This document shows positions 49,407 to 57,014 of a DNA stretch of 64,000 bases, piece by piece. The notes beneath the pieces were generated by a model that did not search any database, was not told the DNA's origin, and was given only the letters and a program-made list of their open reading frames with translations. Each line of letters begins with the position of its first letter. Position 1 is the first letter of the stretch. The stretch is from an uncultured Sphingomonadaceae bacterium (lineage in GTDB: Bacteria; Pseudomonadota; Alphaproteobacteria; Sphingomonadales; Sphingomonadaceae), in assembly GCA_947493195.1 (NCBI GenBank), contig CANLQG010000004.1:124001-188000 (forward strand), in the 5' to 3' direction. A program made the position numbers and the translations under genes.

Positions 49407-50423
49407 CTATTTGGGTGGGACGACCGATCCCCGCTCGACCAGGCTGGATGGCAGCATCCACGGCATCTGCGCCGCTACGTCATCGGGTTCGATCAGCTTT
49501 TGCGCCGCGGTGCGGGCCATTTCCACGATGGGCCAGCGTACCGTGGTGAGCGATGGCCAAACATGACTGGACAGCGGCGTATCGTCGAAACCGACGATGG
49601 AGATGTCTTCGGGAATAAGCATCCCGCTGCGGCGGCAGGTGATCATCGCGCCGATGGCCATTTCATCGTTGCAGGCGAAGATCGCCGTTGGCCGACGATC
49701 CAATGCAATCAGGTCCTGTGCGGCAGTCACACCGGATTCGAAGGTATAGCTGCCCGGCCGAACGAGCGCTGGATCCAGAGACAGCCCGGCGGCCGTCATC
49801 GCTTCCTCGAAACCGGCGCGGCGTTCCTGCGGGGACGTGAAGCCCTCCGGCCCCTCGATCAGGCCGATGCGGGTGTGCCCCTTCTCGATCAGATAGGCGG
49901 TGGCCTCCCGCACCGCGTCCCGGTCATTGGAACTGACGATGTGCGCTTCGTCATCGTTCTTGATCGAGCTCATCCTGACGTATCGCGTGCCCATCTCGCG
50001 GCACAGATCGACAATCGCCTCGTCGCTGGAAATCGGCGGCAGCAGCACCACGCCGTACGGGCGCTGCCGTTCCAGGAAAGCGCGAACCTCCTGTTCGAAA
50101 TCTTCGGTGTTGCGATCGAACGGCTGCACCATCAGGCCAAATTCGCTGCCCTCGATGCCTTCGAGGATGCCTTGCTGCACATTCACGAGGAACTGTGCAT
50201 TCGGATTGTCGTGAATGGCCGCGATGATGAAGTTGCGACGCAGCGCCAGTGCGCGGGCCTGCAGGTTGGGCACGAAGCCCAGATCCTTGATCACCGCTTC
50301 AACCTTGGCGCGGGTCTTGTCGGAAAGCAGCGGCGACTTGTTGATGACGCGGCTGACGGTCTTTTTCGAAACGTTCGCGGCGGCTGCCACGTCGTTGATC
50401 GTCGGTTTGCCTTCGCCCTTCAT
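49407..50423 (-). CDS. LacI-family transcriptional regulator of the uronate locus
   Basis: The 338-residue protein has the N-terminal LacI helix-turn-helix and hinge (INDVAAAANVSKKTVSRVIN, residues 9-28). A periplasmic-binding-protein-like sensor domain follows (VGFDDTPLSSHVWPSLTTVR near the C-terminus). It sits between dctM and the isomerase gene, 44 nt after dctM, so it is probably co-transcribed with the transporter. The three TGACACCGGT operators in the locus are its likely targets. An uronate intermediate is the likely inducer. Confidence 0.9.
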   Translation of the reverse strand: MKGEGKPTINDVAAAANVSKKTVSRVINKSPLLSDKTRAKVEAVIKDLGFVPNLQARALALRRNFIIAAIHDNPNAQFLVNVQQGILEGIEGSEFGLMVQPFDRNTEDFEQEVRAFLERQRPYGVVLLPPISSDEAIVDLCREMGTRYVRMSSIKNDDEAHIVSSNDRDAVREATAYLIEKGHTRIGLIEGPEGFTSPQERRAGFEEAMTAAGLSLDPALVRPGSYTFESGVTAAQDLIALDRRPTAIFACNDEMAIGAMITCRRSGMLIPEDISIVGFDDTPLSSHVWPSLTTVRWPIVEMARTAAQKLIEPDDVAAQMPWMLPSSLVERGSVVPPK

Positions 50424-50467
50424 CCCCTCCCCTTATGGCCAGTTGGGGAATTGGCCAAGGGCCATGC

Positions 50468-51745
50468 TCACATAGCCCCTGGCAACCAGAGAGAGAGCAA
50501 GGGGATGTAGGTAATCAGGAGGAGCGCCAGGATGAGCGTGAGGTAGAACGGCCAGATCGTGCGAACCATGTCGCCGATCGGCAACTTGCCCACGGCAGAA
50601 CCGACGAACAGCACGGAACCGACCGGCGGCGTGACCAGGCCGATGCCCAGGTTCAGCATCAGGATGATGCCGAAATGAACGGGGTCCACTCCGCTGGCCA
50701 TGGCGACCGGCAGGAAGATCGGCGTGGTGATCACGATCAGCGGTGCCATGTCCATGAACGTGCCGAGCAGCAACAGCATGACGTTGATCACCAGCAGCGT
50801 GAGCAACGGGTTGTCGCTTATCGTCCCGATCAGGCTGGCCAGCGCGGCGGGAACTTCCAGCAGGGCAAGCGCAAAACCGAAGGCGGTGGCGGCAGCGATG
50901 ATGAACAGCACCATGGCGGCGGTCCGCACGGATTTCTGGGCGGCCTCCCACGTCCCGCGCCAGCCAAGGTTGCGATAGACCAGGGTTCCCACGATAATGG
51001 TATAGATCACCGCGATGGCGGAGCTTTCGGTGGGGGTGAAGATACCGGACAGGATGCCGCCCATGATGATCACGCCGGTCATCAATCCGGGAAGGGCGTA
51101 AAGGGCAGCACGCAGGAAGGTGCGCCAGCCGGGAAAGTGCCCTTTCGGCAGGCCGCGCTTGCGCGCTATCAGCCAGGCCGTCAGCATCAACAGTCCGCCG
51201 GTCAACAGGCCAGGAATGACCCCCGCCAGGAACAGGTCCCCGATGGATACGCCGATACCCGATGCGGCGGCATAGATGATCATGTTGTGCGATGGGGGAA
51301 TCAGCAGGCCGACGACGGCGGCGGTAACGGTGACATTCACCGAATAGTCCCTGTCGTACCCCTTCTCGTCCATCAGTGGCACCATGCTTGAACCGATGGC
51401 GGAGGCGCTGGCAATGGCAGAACCCGACACCGCGCCGAACATCATGCTGGCGCCCACGTTCACCAGCCCCAGCCCGCCGCGTACCCGGCCGAACGCGGCA
51501 TCAGCCACGCGCACCAGCCGCTCCGCTATGCCGGCGCGGTACATCAGGTCTCCGGCAAAAATGAAGAATGGGATGGCCATCAGGGTGAACACGCTGATGC
51601 CAGCAGCCATGCGTTGAACCGCCACGATCAGCGGAATGTCCGCCAGGGCAAAGGTAGCCAGCGCCGCGCCGAACAACGCAAAGGCGACGGGCGCGCCGAG
51701 GGCCAGCAAGGCGAACAGGACGATGAAGAGCACGAGGATTTCCAT
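50468..51745 (-). CDS. dctM: TRAP transporter large permease (DctM)
   Basis: The 425-residue polytopic membrane protein is the ion-coupled translocator of a TRAP system. About twelve hydrophobic segments are visible. Family stretches are GAVSGSAIASASAIGSSMVP and LIPPSHNMIIYAAASGIGVS, repeated in the second half as GLVTPPVGSVLFVGSAVG. The start is ATG 51745, sharing a base with the dctQ stop (TAATG). It would import uronates or small oligouronides from the periplasm. Confidence 0.94.
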   Translation of the reverse strand: MEILVLFIVLFALLALGAPVAFALFGAALATFALADIPLIVAVQRMAAGISVFTLMAIPFFIFAGDLMYRAGIAERLVRVADAAFGRVRGGLGLVNVGASMMFGAVSGSAIASASAIGSSMVPLMDEKGYDRDYSVNVTVTAAVVGLLIPPSHNMIIYAAASGIGVSIGDLFLAGVIPGLLTGGLLMLTAWLIARKRGLPKGHFPGWRTFLRAALYALPGLMTGVIIMGGILSGIFTPTESSAIAVIYTIIVGTLVYRNLGWRGTWEAAQKSVRTAAMVLFIIAAATAFGFALALLEVPAALASLIGTISDNPLLTLLVINVMLLLLGTFMDMAPLIVITTPIFLPVAMASGVDPVHFGIILMLNLGIGLVTPPVGSVLFVGSAVGKLPIGDMVRTIWPFYLTLILALLLITYIPLLSLWLPGAM

Positions 51746-52221
51746 TAGCGTGCCCTTCCCTCTACCAGGCGCACACGGATCCGGCCCAGCGAGAAGATCG
51801 CCATGACGAGACCGGCGAACGGGATGACGGCGTAGGCCCAGCCCCGGCTGATCCCCAGCGAGGGGATGACATGCTCCCGCACGTCCCAGACAAGCAGCGT
51901 CCCGTAGAAGCAGAACACCAGGCCGAAGAAGAAGATCAGCACGTGTATGACGATGCGCAGCAGCCGCCGTTGCGCAGGAGACATGACCTGCTCCAGCAAC
52001 TCGATGCGGATATGAAACCGCTCCCATACTCCGGCGGCCGCGGCAAGGAAGACATACCAGATCATCAGCAACATGGCGGTCTGCTCCGACCACGAGGGGC
52101 TGCTGCCCAGCACGTAGCGACCGAACACCTGCCATCCGACCACGGTTGTCATGGCCAGCAGGCCCGCCGCGCCCAGTTTGGCCAGCCAGTCGGCGGCGCG
52201 GTCAGCCAGGCCGCGCTTCAC
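51745..52221 (-). CDS. dctQ: TRAP transporter small permease (DctQ)
   Basis: From GTG 52221 the protein has 158 residues and four membrane segments with the DctQ core (VVGWQVFGRYVLGSSPSWSE, then FHIRIELLEQ). It partners DctM. The GTG overlaps the dctP stop by GTGA; the longer open frame lies inside dctP and is not needed. Confidence 0.9.
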   Translation of the reverse strand: MKRGLADRAADWLAKLGAAGLLAMTTVVGWQVFGRYVLGSSPSWSEQTAMLLMIWYVFLAAAAGVWERFHIRIELLEQVMSPAQRRLLRIVIHVLIFFFGLVFCFYGTLLVWDVREHVIPSLGISRGWAYAVIPFAGLVMAIFSLGRIRVRLVEGRAR

Positions 52222-53231
52222 GATGCACCTGTGCGCAAGGCGAGGATCCGGTCCACCAGTGTGCGCTGGGCATCGGTGGTAAGCGATGCCTGCCACATGC
52301 CCGTCATCGCTTCGGCAAAAGGTGCCGGATCGACTTCGTTCACCGTGACACCAGAGGCCAGCACCGTCTCGCGGCTCTGTTCCACGCGCGTGTCCCACAG
52401 CTCTCGCATGTAGGGCACGGAATCGCGCGCTGCCTGCTTTACGACGGCGCGATCCTCGGGCGGGAGGCCATCCCACGTGACCTTGCTCATCACGAAAACT
52501 TCAGGCGCCAGCAGGTGCCGGGTGAGGCTGTAGTAGCGGGCGACCTCGTAATGGCGGCCGCTCTCGAAACTGGGCCAGTTGTTCTCGGCCCCGTCGATAA
52601 CGCCCTGCGCCAGCGACTGGTAGACTTCGTCCAGCGGCATCGGCACGGCGTCCGCGCCCAGCGAGCGGACCATGTCGATGTAGAGGTCGGAGCCCGGCAC
52701 GCGCAGCTTGAGCCCGCGCATGTCCTCGGGCGTGCGGATCGGGCCGCGGGTGTTGTAAAAACTGCGCGCGCCCGAATCGTAGAAGCACAGTCCGATCAGG
52801 CCGTGCGGCTCCAGCGATGCCAGGATCGCATCACCTATCGGCCCGTCGACCACTTCGCGCATATGGGCCGTGCTTTCGAAGATGAAGGGCAGGGCCGCCA
52901 CCACGGTAAGCGGCTCGATCGAATTCAGGGGTGCCAGGTTCACGCGGTTGAAATCGATGCCGCCAAAAGTCGTGATCTCAAGCGTATCGCGCTCGTTGCC
53001 CAGTTGCCCGCCGGCATAGATATTGAGGTCCAGCCGTCCGCCGGTGCGCTGGCGCAGCAGTTCGCCGAAACGGCGCACGCCCTCCACCGTGGGATAGCCC
53101 ACCGGATGGGTGTCGACCGAGGTCAGCCGCCCCGGTCCCAGCTTGCGATCGCAGCCGGACAGAAGCAGCCCGGCAGCCGCAGCGCCCAGCATGGTCCGCC
53201 GGTCAAATCGGGGAAGTTCGGACGAGATCAC
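52218..53231 (-). CDS. dctP: TRAP transporter substrate-binding lipoprotein (DctP)
   Basis: The 337-residue protein has a twin-arginine-like start (FDRRTMLGAAAAGLLLSGC) ending in a lipobox LSGC with lipidated Cys27. Solute-binding motifs are LDLNIYAGGQLGNERDTLEI and GLKLRVPGSDLYIDMVRSLG; QGVIDGAENNWPSFESGRHY lies in the ligand cleft. Related DctP proteins often bind sugar acids such as uronates. Substrate here is inferred from neighbours. It overlaps the hydratase stop by ATGA. Confidence 0.9.
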   Translation of the reverse strand: MISSELPRFDRRTMLGAAAAGLLLSGCDRKLGPGRLTSVDTHPVGYPTVEGVRRFGELLRQRTGGRLDLNIYAGGQLGNERDTLEITTFGGIDFNRVNLAPLNSIEPLTVVAALPFIFESTAHMREVVDGPIGDAILASLEPHGLIGLCFYDSGARSFYNTRGPIRTPEDMRGLKLRVPGSDLYIDMVRSLGADAVPMPLDEVYQSLAQGVIDGAENNWPSFESGRHYEVARYYSLTRHLLAPEVFVMSKVTWDGLPPEDRAVVKQAARDSVPYMRELWDTRVEQSRETVLASGVTVNEVDPAPFAEAMTGMWQASLTTDAQRTLVDRILALRTGAS

Positions 53232-54010
53232 TGGACCTCAGCGCTCACCAGTTCCAGCTTGATGCTGCCGAGATCGCCGAAGTCGAGCGAGGATGTTGCC
53301 CCCACAGGTGCTTCGTGAACGCCGGTGATGGCGCCTGTCGATACGAATGTTCCCGATCGCAGCGCATGGCCGCGTTCGTCTGCAAGACCGCGCAGGAATG
53401 CAAGCGCATCAAGCGCATCGCGCGGAAAATTGTCGACGGTACGCTCGCCAGCGAGCTTCCCGTCCACGATGGCCCTTACCACGACAGGTTCCCGCCGCGC
53501 GCGCCAGTTCGTCACCTCCGGTCCGATAAGCAGGCCGTTGTTGTTGCCGAAATCGGTGATGACGGCCGTGGGGCCATAGTCGTTGATCGCAGGGATCGGG
53601 CTGGAGGCGATCTCCGCGCCGATATACATCCGGTCTGCTTCGGGCGTCGCGCCCAGGCGGAAGACGAATTCCGGCTCGATCGCGGCAAAGCCTGAAGCGA
53701 ACACCGGCATGGCCGTGGGGCCGCTGCCATCGGCGCGGCGCACCGACATCGCGAATATGGGACCGGCCAGGTACTTCTCGTCGAAACGATCGAGATAGGC
53801 CGCAGGTACGCCGCCAACCTTCCATCCCGCCACCTGGTCATCCCATTGGCCAATGGAATAGTCCTGCAACCGATAGGCTTCCTCCAGCGTATCGGGCAGG
53901 CCCCCTGGCGGTCCGGGCAAGGCGCGACCCGATACCCTCGCCCGGACCAGTGTCGCCGAGATCGCACGATGCTCGGCTGAGAGGCTGCTTCCATCCATCT
54001 TCGTTTCCAT
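53228..54010 (-). CDS. 2-keto-4-pentenoate hydratase-like protein (FAH superfamily)
   Basis: The 260-residue protein resembles MhpD-type hydratases. The metal-binding acidic pair is in AAIEPEFVFRLG, and ADRMYIGAEIASSPIPAIND follows. The C-terminus has TGAITGVHEAPVGATSSLDF. These enzymes act on 2-keto acids with a neighbouring double bond or diketone. Inside an uronate operon it may process an unsaturated or rearranged uronate, but no textbook step requires it. Either ATG 54010 or 53998 could be the start. It follows the receptor gene by 8 nt. Confidence 0.78.
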   Translation of the reverse strand: METKMDGSSLSAEHRAISATLVRARVSGRALPGPPGGLPDTLEEAYRLQDYSIGQWDDQVAGWKVGGVPAAYLDRFDEKYLAGPIFAMSVRRADGSGPTAMPVFASGFAAIEPEFVFRLGATPEADRMYIGAEIASSPIPAINDYGPTAVITDFGNNNGLLIGPEVTNWRARREPVVVRAIVDGKLAGERTVDNFPRDALDALAFLRGLADERGHALRSGTFVSTGAITGVHEAPVGATSSLDFGDLGSIKLELVSAEVQ

Positions 54011-54018
54011 GCGCCCGA

Positions 54019-56862
54019 TCAGAACCGGCCGCGCAGGCCGACGAAGTAGCGACGACCGGAGAAATCCGACTGTGCCAGGCTGTCGCGCGTCGGGCGGTAC
54101 ATCAGGTTCGGTTCGTCCAGGATGTTGAGCACCTGGAAACGCACTTCGACGTTGCGGGTGATGTCATAGCTGGTCGAGAAATCGAGGAAGCCCTGCTCGG
54201 CAGCAAAGCGGTTCGACGTCGTGCGGAACGGCTTGAAGTATTCCGAGCGCCACTTGTACGCGAGGCGGACATTGAACGGACCGGTTTCGTAGAACACCGT
54301 GGCATTCGCGGTATGCTTCGAATAGCCCGGGATGTTCGCATCCTCGATGAACACAGCCAGCGATTCCCCGCTGCGTCCGATTGTGGGATCGGGGAACGAG
54401 AAGTTCGAGTCCGCGAAGTTGTAGCTAGCCTGGAAGCCCAGGCCGAAGTCGAACTGGTGCTGCGCGGTGACCTCGAACCCGAAGATCCGGCTCTTGTCGT
54501 CGGAATTGACAGTTCGTGCGATCTGCACCGGCGTCGGCGTACCGTCGACAACCAGGCTGATCGTGCTGAGATCGGTATCGAACCCGGTCTGCAGGCTCTT
54601 GTAATAGGCCGCTACCGCAAGCGAGGTGGTATCTGCCGCGTACCATTCCAGCGAGACATCCGCGTTCCAGCTCTGCAGCGGTTCGAGGAAGGGGTTGCCC
54701 GAAGCCGACACGGCTTCACCCACGCTGGCGGCGTCGGATTCGTCGTCGATAGCCAGCGCGGCCGTCATCGCCTCAGGATCGGGCCGCGCGATCGCGCGGT
54801 AGGCGGCAAGACGCAGCAGCAGGTCCGGGTTCAGTTCCAGCGAGAGGTTGGCGCTGGGCAGGAAATTCCAGAAGCTGTTGGTCTCCGCATTGACCGTGGC
54901 AGGGCCGACGGCCTCGATGTCGACCGTACCCGGATCGATGCCGGGAGAGGTCGCCAGCGCGCTGCTGACGCCAAGCGAGGTGATCTCAGTGTGGACTGCC
55001 CGCACCCCGACATCGGCCCGTGCCGGCAAGCCGAACATGGTGGTGTCGAAATTGGCCTGCACGTAGCCTGCCCAGGTCCGCTCGGTCACGTCGGTATCGT
55101 CGGTGCTGAGAGTGGAACCGATGGGAAGGCCTGCATCGGCATTGCCGGTAAGGGCAAGAAACAGCGCAGTGGGATCCCAGCTTGCGAAGGTCAGACCCTG
55201 CATCGGGGTTACGGCACCTTCATAGAGGTCTTCTACCGGGAAGCCCATGCGCGCCGCAATCGCCTCGTCGGAGAAGATATCGTTGACCAGGACGATGGGA
55301 TCGGTGGAGTCGTCGCTGCTGCGATCGATACCATCGTCACGCACGCGGTGCCGGTCGGCGTAGCGAACCCCGGCCTGGATGGAGGAGATCGCACCGCTCA
55401 GTTCATAAGCCGCATCCACCCGGAACGAGAGGATATCGTCGTCGACGTTTTCCTGGCGGCGACGCACGCGCAGCGCGTCGGTGTACTGGTCGTAGTTATT
55501 GAGGTCGAACGGGGCGCCGACCCGGTTTTCCACCGCGCTGGTGTCGAGGAAGGTGAGTTCAGGCACCTCGAGGTCGCGGAAATCGAAGCGGAAATCGACG
55601 CGGTCCCGCGTGCGGATACGCATGTCCAGTTCGTCGCGGCGGCGCTCGGTCTGCGAATAGCCCCCATCCAAAGCAAGGATCAGGCGGTCGAAGGTCAGTT
55701 CGACATTGGCGCCGACACCGATGTACTCTTCGGTCTGGTCCTGCCGGAACGGATTGAGTTCGATGCGGCTGTTGCCCTCGTAGGCAAGCAGCGCGCCGCG
55801 ATCGCTGACTTCGAGCGGGCTGATCCGGCGACGACCGTCGGCGATGATCAGGTTCTGGCGATCCTCCCGGTCGTCCCGATAGGACCATTGCGCGTCGATA
55901 TTCACATCGATGTCCGGGCCGGGCTGCCACTGGATCGCGCCCAAGATCGCATCGCGATCGGACTGCGTTTCCAACGCACGGAAAATGTACTGGTTGGACA
56001 CGAAGTACTGGGATGCCGAACCGTCCGCCGTGAAATCGCAGTTGGATCCGCCATCCTGCGAGAAATCGGTATTGCAGACGCTGTAAGTGGAGCTGCTGGT
56101 GTAGATATCCTCGGGCGCGGTATCGCGGCGCATCTGGCCGCCGATCGCGATGCCGATATCGCCCGCCCCGGTCACGAATTGGTCGACGTAGGACGCGGTG
56201 AGGCGATAGTTGTACGGATCGCCGTCGACCACGCGGTCTTCATAGTCGCTGTAACCCGCAAGCGCCTGCACCTGCAGCCGCGTGCGGTTGTAGTCGAGCG
56301 GTCGCAGCGTCTGCAACTCGATGATGCCGGACACGCCGCCTTCGATGAAATTGGCCTGCTGCGATTTGTAGACGATGGCCCCGTTGATCAGCTCACTCGG
56401 GAACTGGCCGTAGTTCACGTCGCGCCCGTCACTGCCCGACGTAACTTCGCGGCCGTTGAGTACGGAAGAGCCGAGGAAGGCGCCAAGGCCGCGAACCGAA
56501 AGCTCGGAAGCGCCGCCCTTGAACCTGTCCGACGTGACGCCCACGATCCGCTCCAGCGTTTCCGCCACCGAAAGGTCGGGCAGATCGCCGACATCCTCGC
56601 CCACGATGGCATCGCCGATCACATCGAGGTTGCGCTTGGTCTCAAGCGAGTTCTCGATAGTGCGCGCGATATCGCCGGTAACAACGATGGTATTCTCATC
56701 GTTCAACGCTTCCTCGACAACGTCCTGGCTCTCGTTGGGCGGAGTCGTCTGCGCAAAGGCCGCCTGCGCCGGACACAGCACGACGGCCGACGCCAGCAGG
56801 GCTGCTTTCACAGCGGCTGTGCGGGACGCGTGCGATTCGATAGGATTGCACTGGTGAGCCAT
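54019..56862 (-). CDS. TonB-dependent outer-membrane receptor, oligosaccharide type
   Basis: From ATG 56862 (GAGAGGG upstream) it has 947 residues with a long signal peptide ending CPAQAAFAQ. The plug domain (about residues 50-180) shows DENTIVVTGDIARTIE, DVGDLPDLSVAETLERIVGV and LSVRGLGAFLGSSVLNGREV. A roughly 750-residue beta-barrel ends in the usual terminal Phe (YFVGLRGRF). Receptors of this size in Caulobacter and sphingomonads import oligosaccharides. It heads the transporter operon, downstream of two LacI-type operators. Upstream in-frame ATG 56949 overlaps an operator and is unlikely. Confidence 0.92.
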   Translation of the reverse strand: MAHQCNPIESHASRTAAVKAALLASAVVLCPAQAAFAQTTPPNESQDVVEEALNDENTIVVTGDIARTIENSLETKRNLDVIGDAIVGEDVGDLPDLSVAETLERIVGVTSDRFKGGASELSVRGLGAFLGSSVLNGREVTSGSDGRDVNYGQFPSELINGAIVYKSQQANFIEGGVSGIIELQTLRPLDYNRTRLQVQALAGYSDYEDRVVDGDPYNYRLTASYVDQFVTGAGDIGIAIGGQMRRDTAPEDIYTSSSTYSVCNTDFSQDGGSNCDFTADGSASQYFVSNQYIFRALETQSDRDAILGAIQWQPGPDIDVNIDAQWSYRDDREDRQNLIIADGRRRISPLEVSDRGALLAYEGNSRIELNPFRQDQTEEYIGVGANVELTFDRLILALDGGYSQTERRRDELDMRIRTRDRVDFRFDFRDLEVPELTFLDTSAVENRVGAPFDLNNYDQYTDALRVRRRQENVDDDILSFRVDAAYELSGAISSIQAGVRYADRHRVRDDGIDRSSDDSTDPIVLVNDIFSDEAIAARMGFPVEDLYEGAVTPMQGLTFASWDPTALFLALTGNADAGLPIGSTLSTDDTDVTERTWAGYVQANFDTTMFGLPARADVGVRAVHTEITSLGVSSALATSPGIDPGTVDIEAVGPATVNAETNSFWNFLPSANLSLELNPDLLLRLAAYRAIARPDPEAMTAALAIDDESDAASVGEAVSASGNPFLEPLQSWNADVSLEWYAADTTSLAVAAYYKSLQTGFDTDLSTISLVVDGTPTPVQIARTVNSDDKSRIFGFEVTAQHQFDFGLGFQASYNFADSNFSFPDPTIGRSGESLAVFIEDANIPGYSKHTANATVFYETGPFNVRLAYKWRSEYFKPFRTTSNRFAAEQGFLDFSTSYDITRNVEVRFQVLNILDEPNLMYRPTRDSLAQSDFSGRRYFVGLRGRF

Positions 56863-56932
56863 GATAATTCCCTCTCCGTTGCTGCCCCGCCTTTGTTGTC
56901 CTGGCGAGGTCTGCCGTTCTGGGTGCCCATTT

Positions 56933-56946
56933 TGACACCGGTTACC
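56933..56946. promoter_or_regulatory. LacI-type operator 1 in the receptor/beta-helix divergent region
   Basis: TGACACCGGTTACC, identical to the site at 49354-49367. It is nearest the receptor start. Its centre is 22 nt (about two helical turns) from operator 2. Confidence 0.7.
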
Positions 56947-56954
56947 CAATTAAT

Positions 56955-56968
56955 TGACACCGGTGCCA
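56955..56968. promoter_or_regulatory. LacI-type operator 2 in the receptor/beta-helix divergent region
   Basis: TGACACCGGTGCCA shares TGACACCGGT with operator 1. On the plus strand it overlaps a consensus -35 TTGACA (56954-56959) facing the beta-helix gene. On the minus strand it lies in the spacer after TTGACC, facing the receptor gene. Binding would cover both promoters. Confidence 0.65.
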
Positions 56969-56982
56969 TTCAAGGTCAATAC

Positions 56983-56999
56983 CCTTCTTGCAAAGAAGG
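56983..56999. repeat. 7-bp inverted repeat just before the beta-helix gene
   Basis: CCTTCTT and AAGAAGG form perfect arms around GCA. It ends 15 nt before the GTG start and abuts the AGGAG ribosome site, so in mRNA it could form a small 5' hairpin. Confidence 0.35.
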
Positions 57000-57014
57000 T
57001 AGGAGAGTGTTGCC

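Noticed and set aside
50436..50457. Repeated TGGCCA palindromes between dctM and lacI
   Set aside because: TGGCCA is a short self-complementary word that is frequent in GC-rich DNA; the two copies have no conserved flanks.
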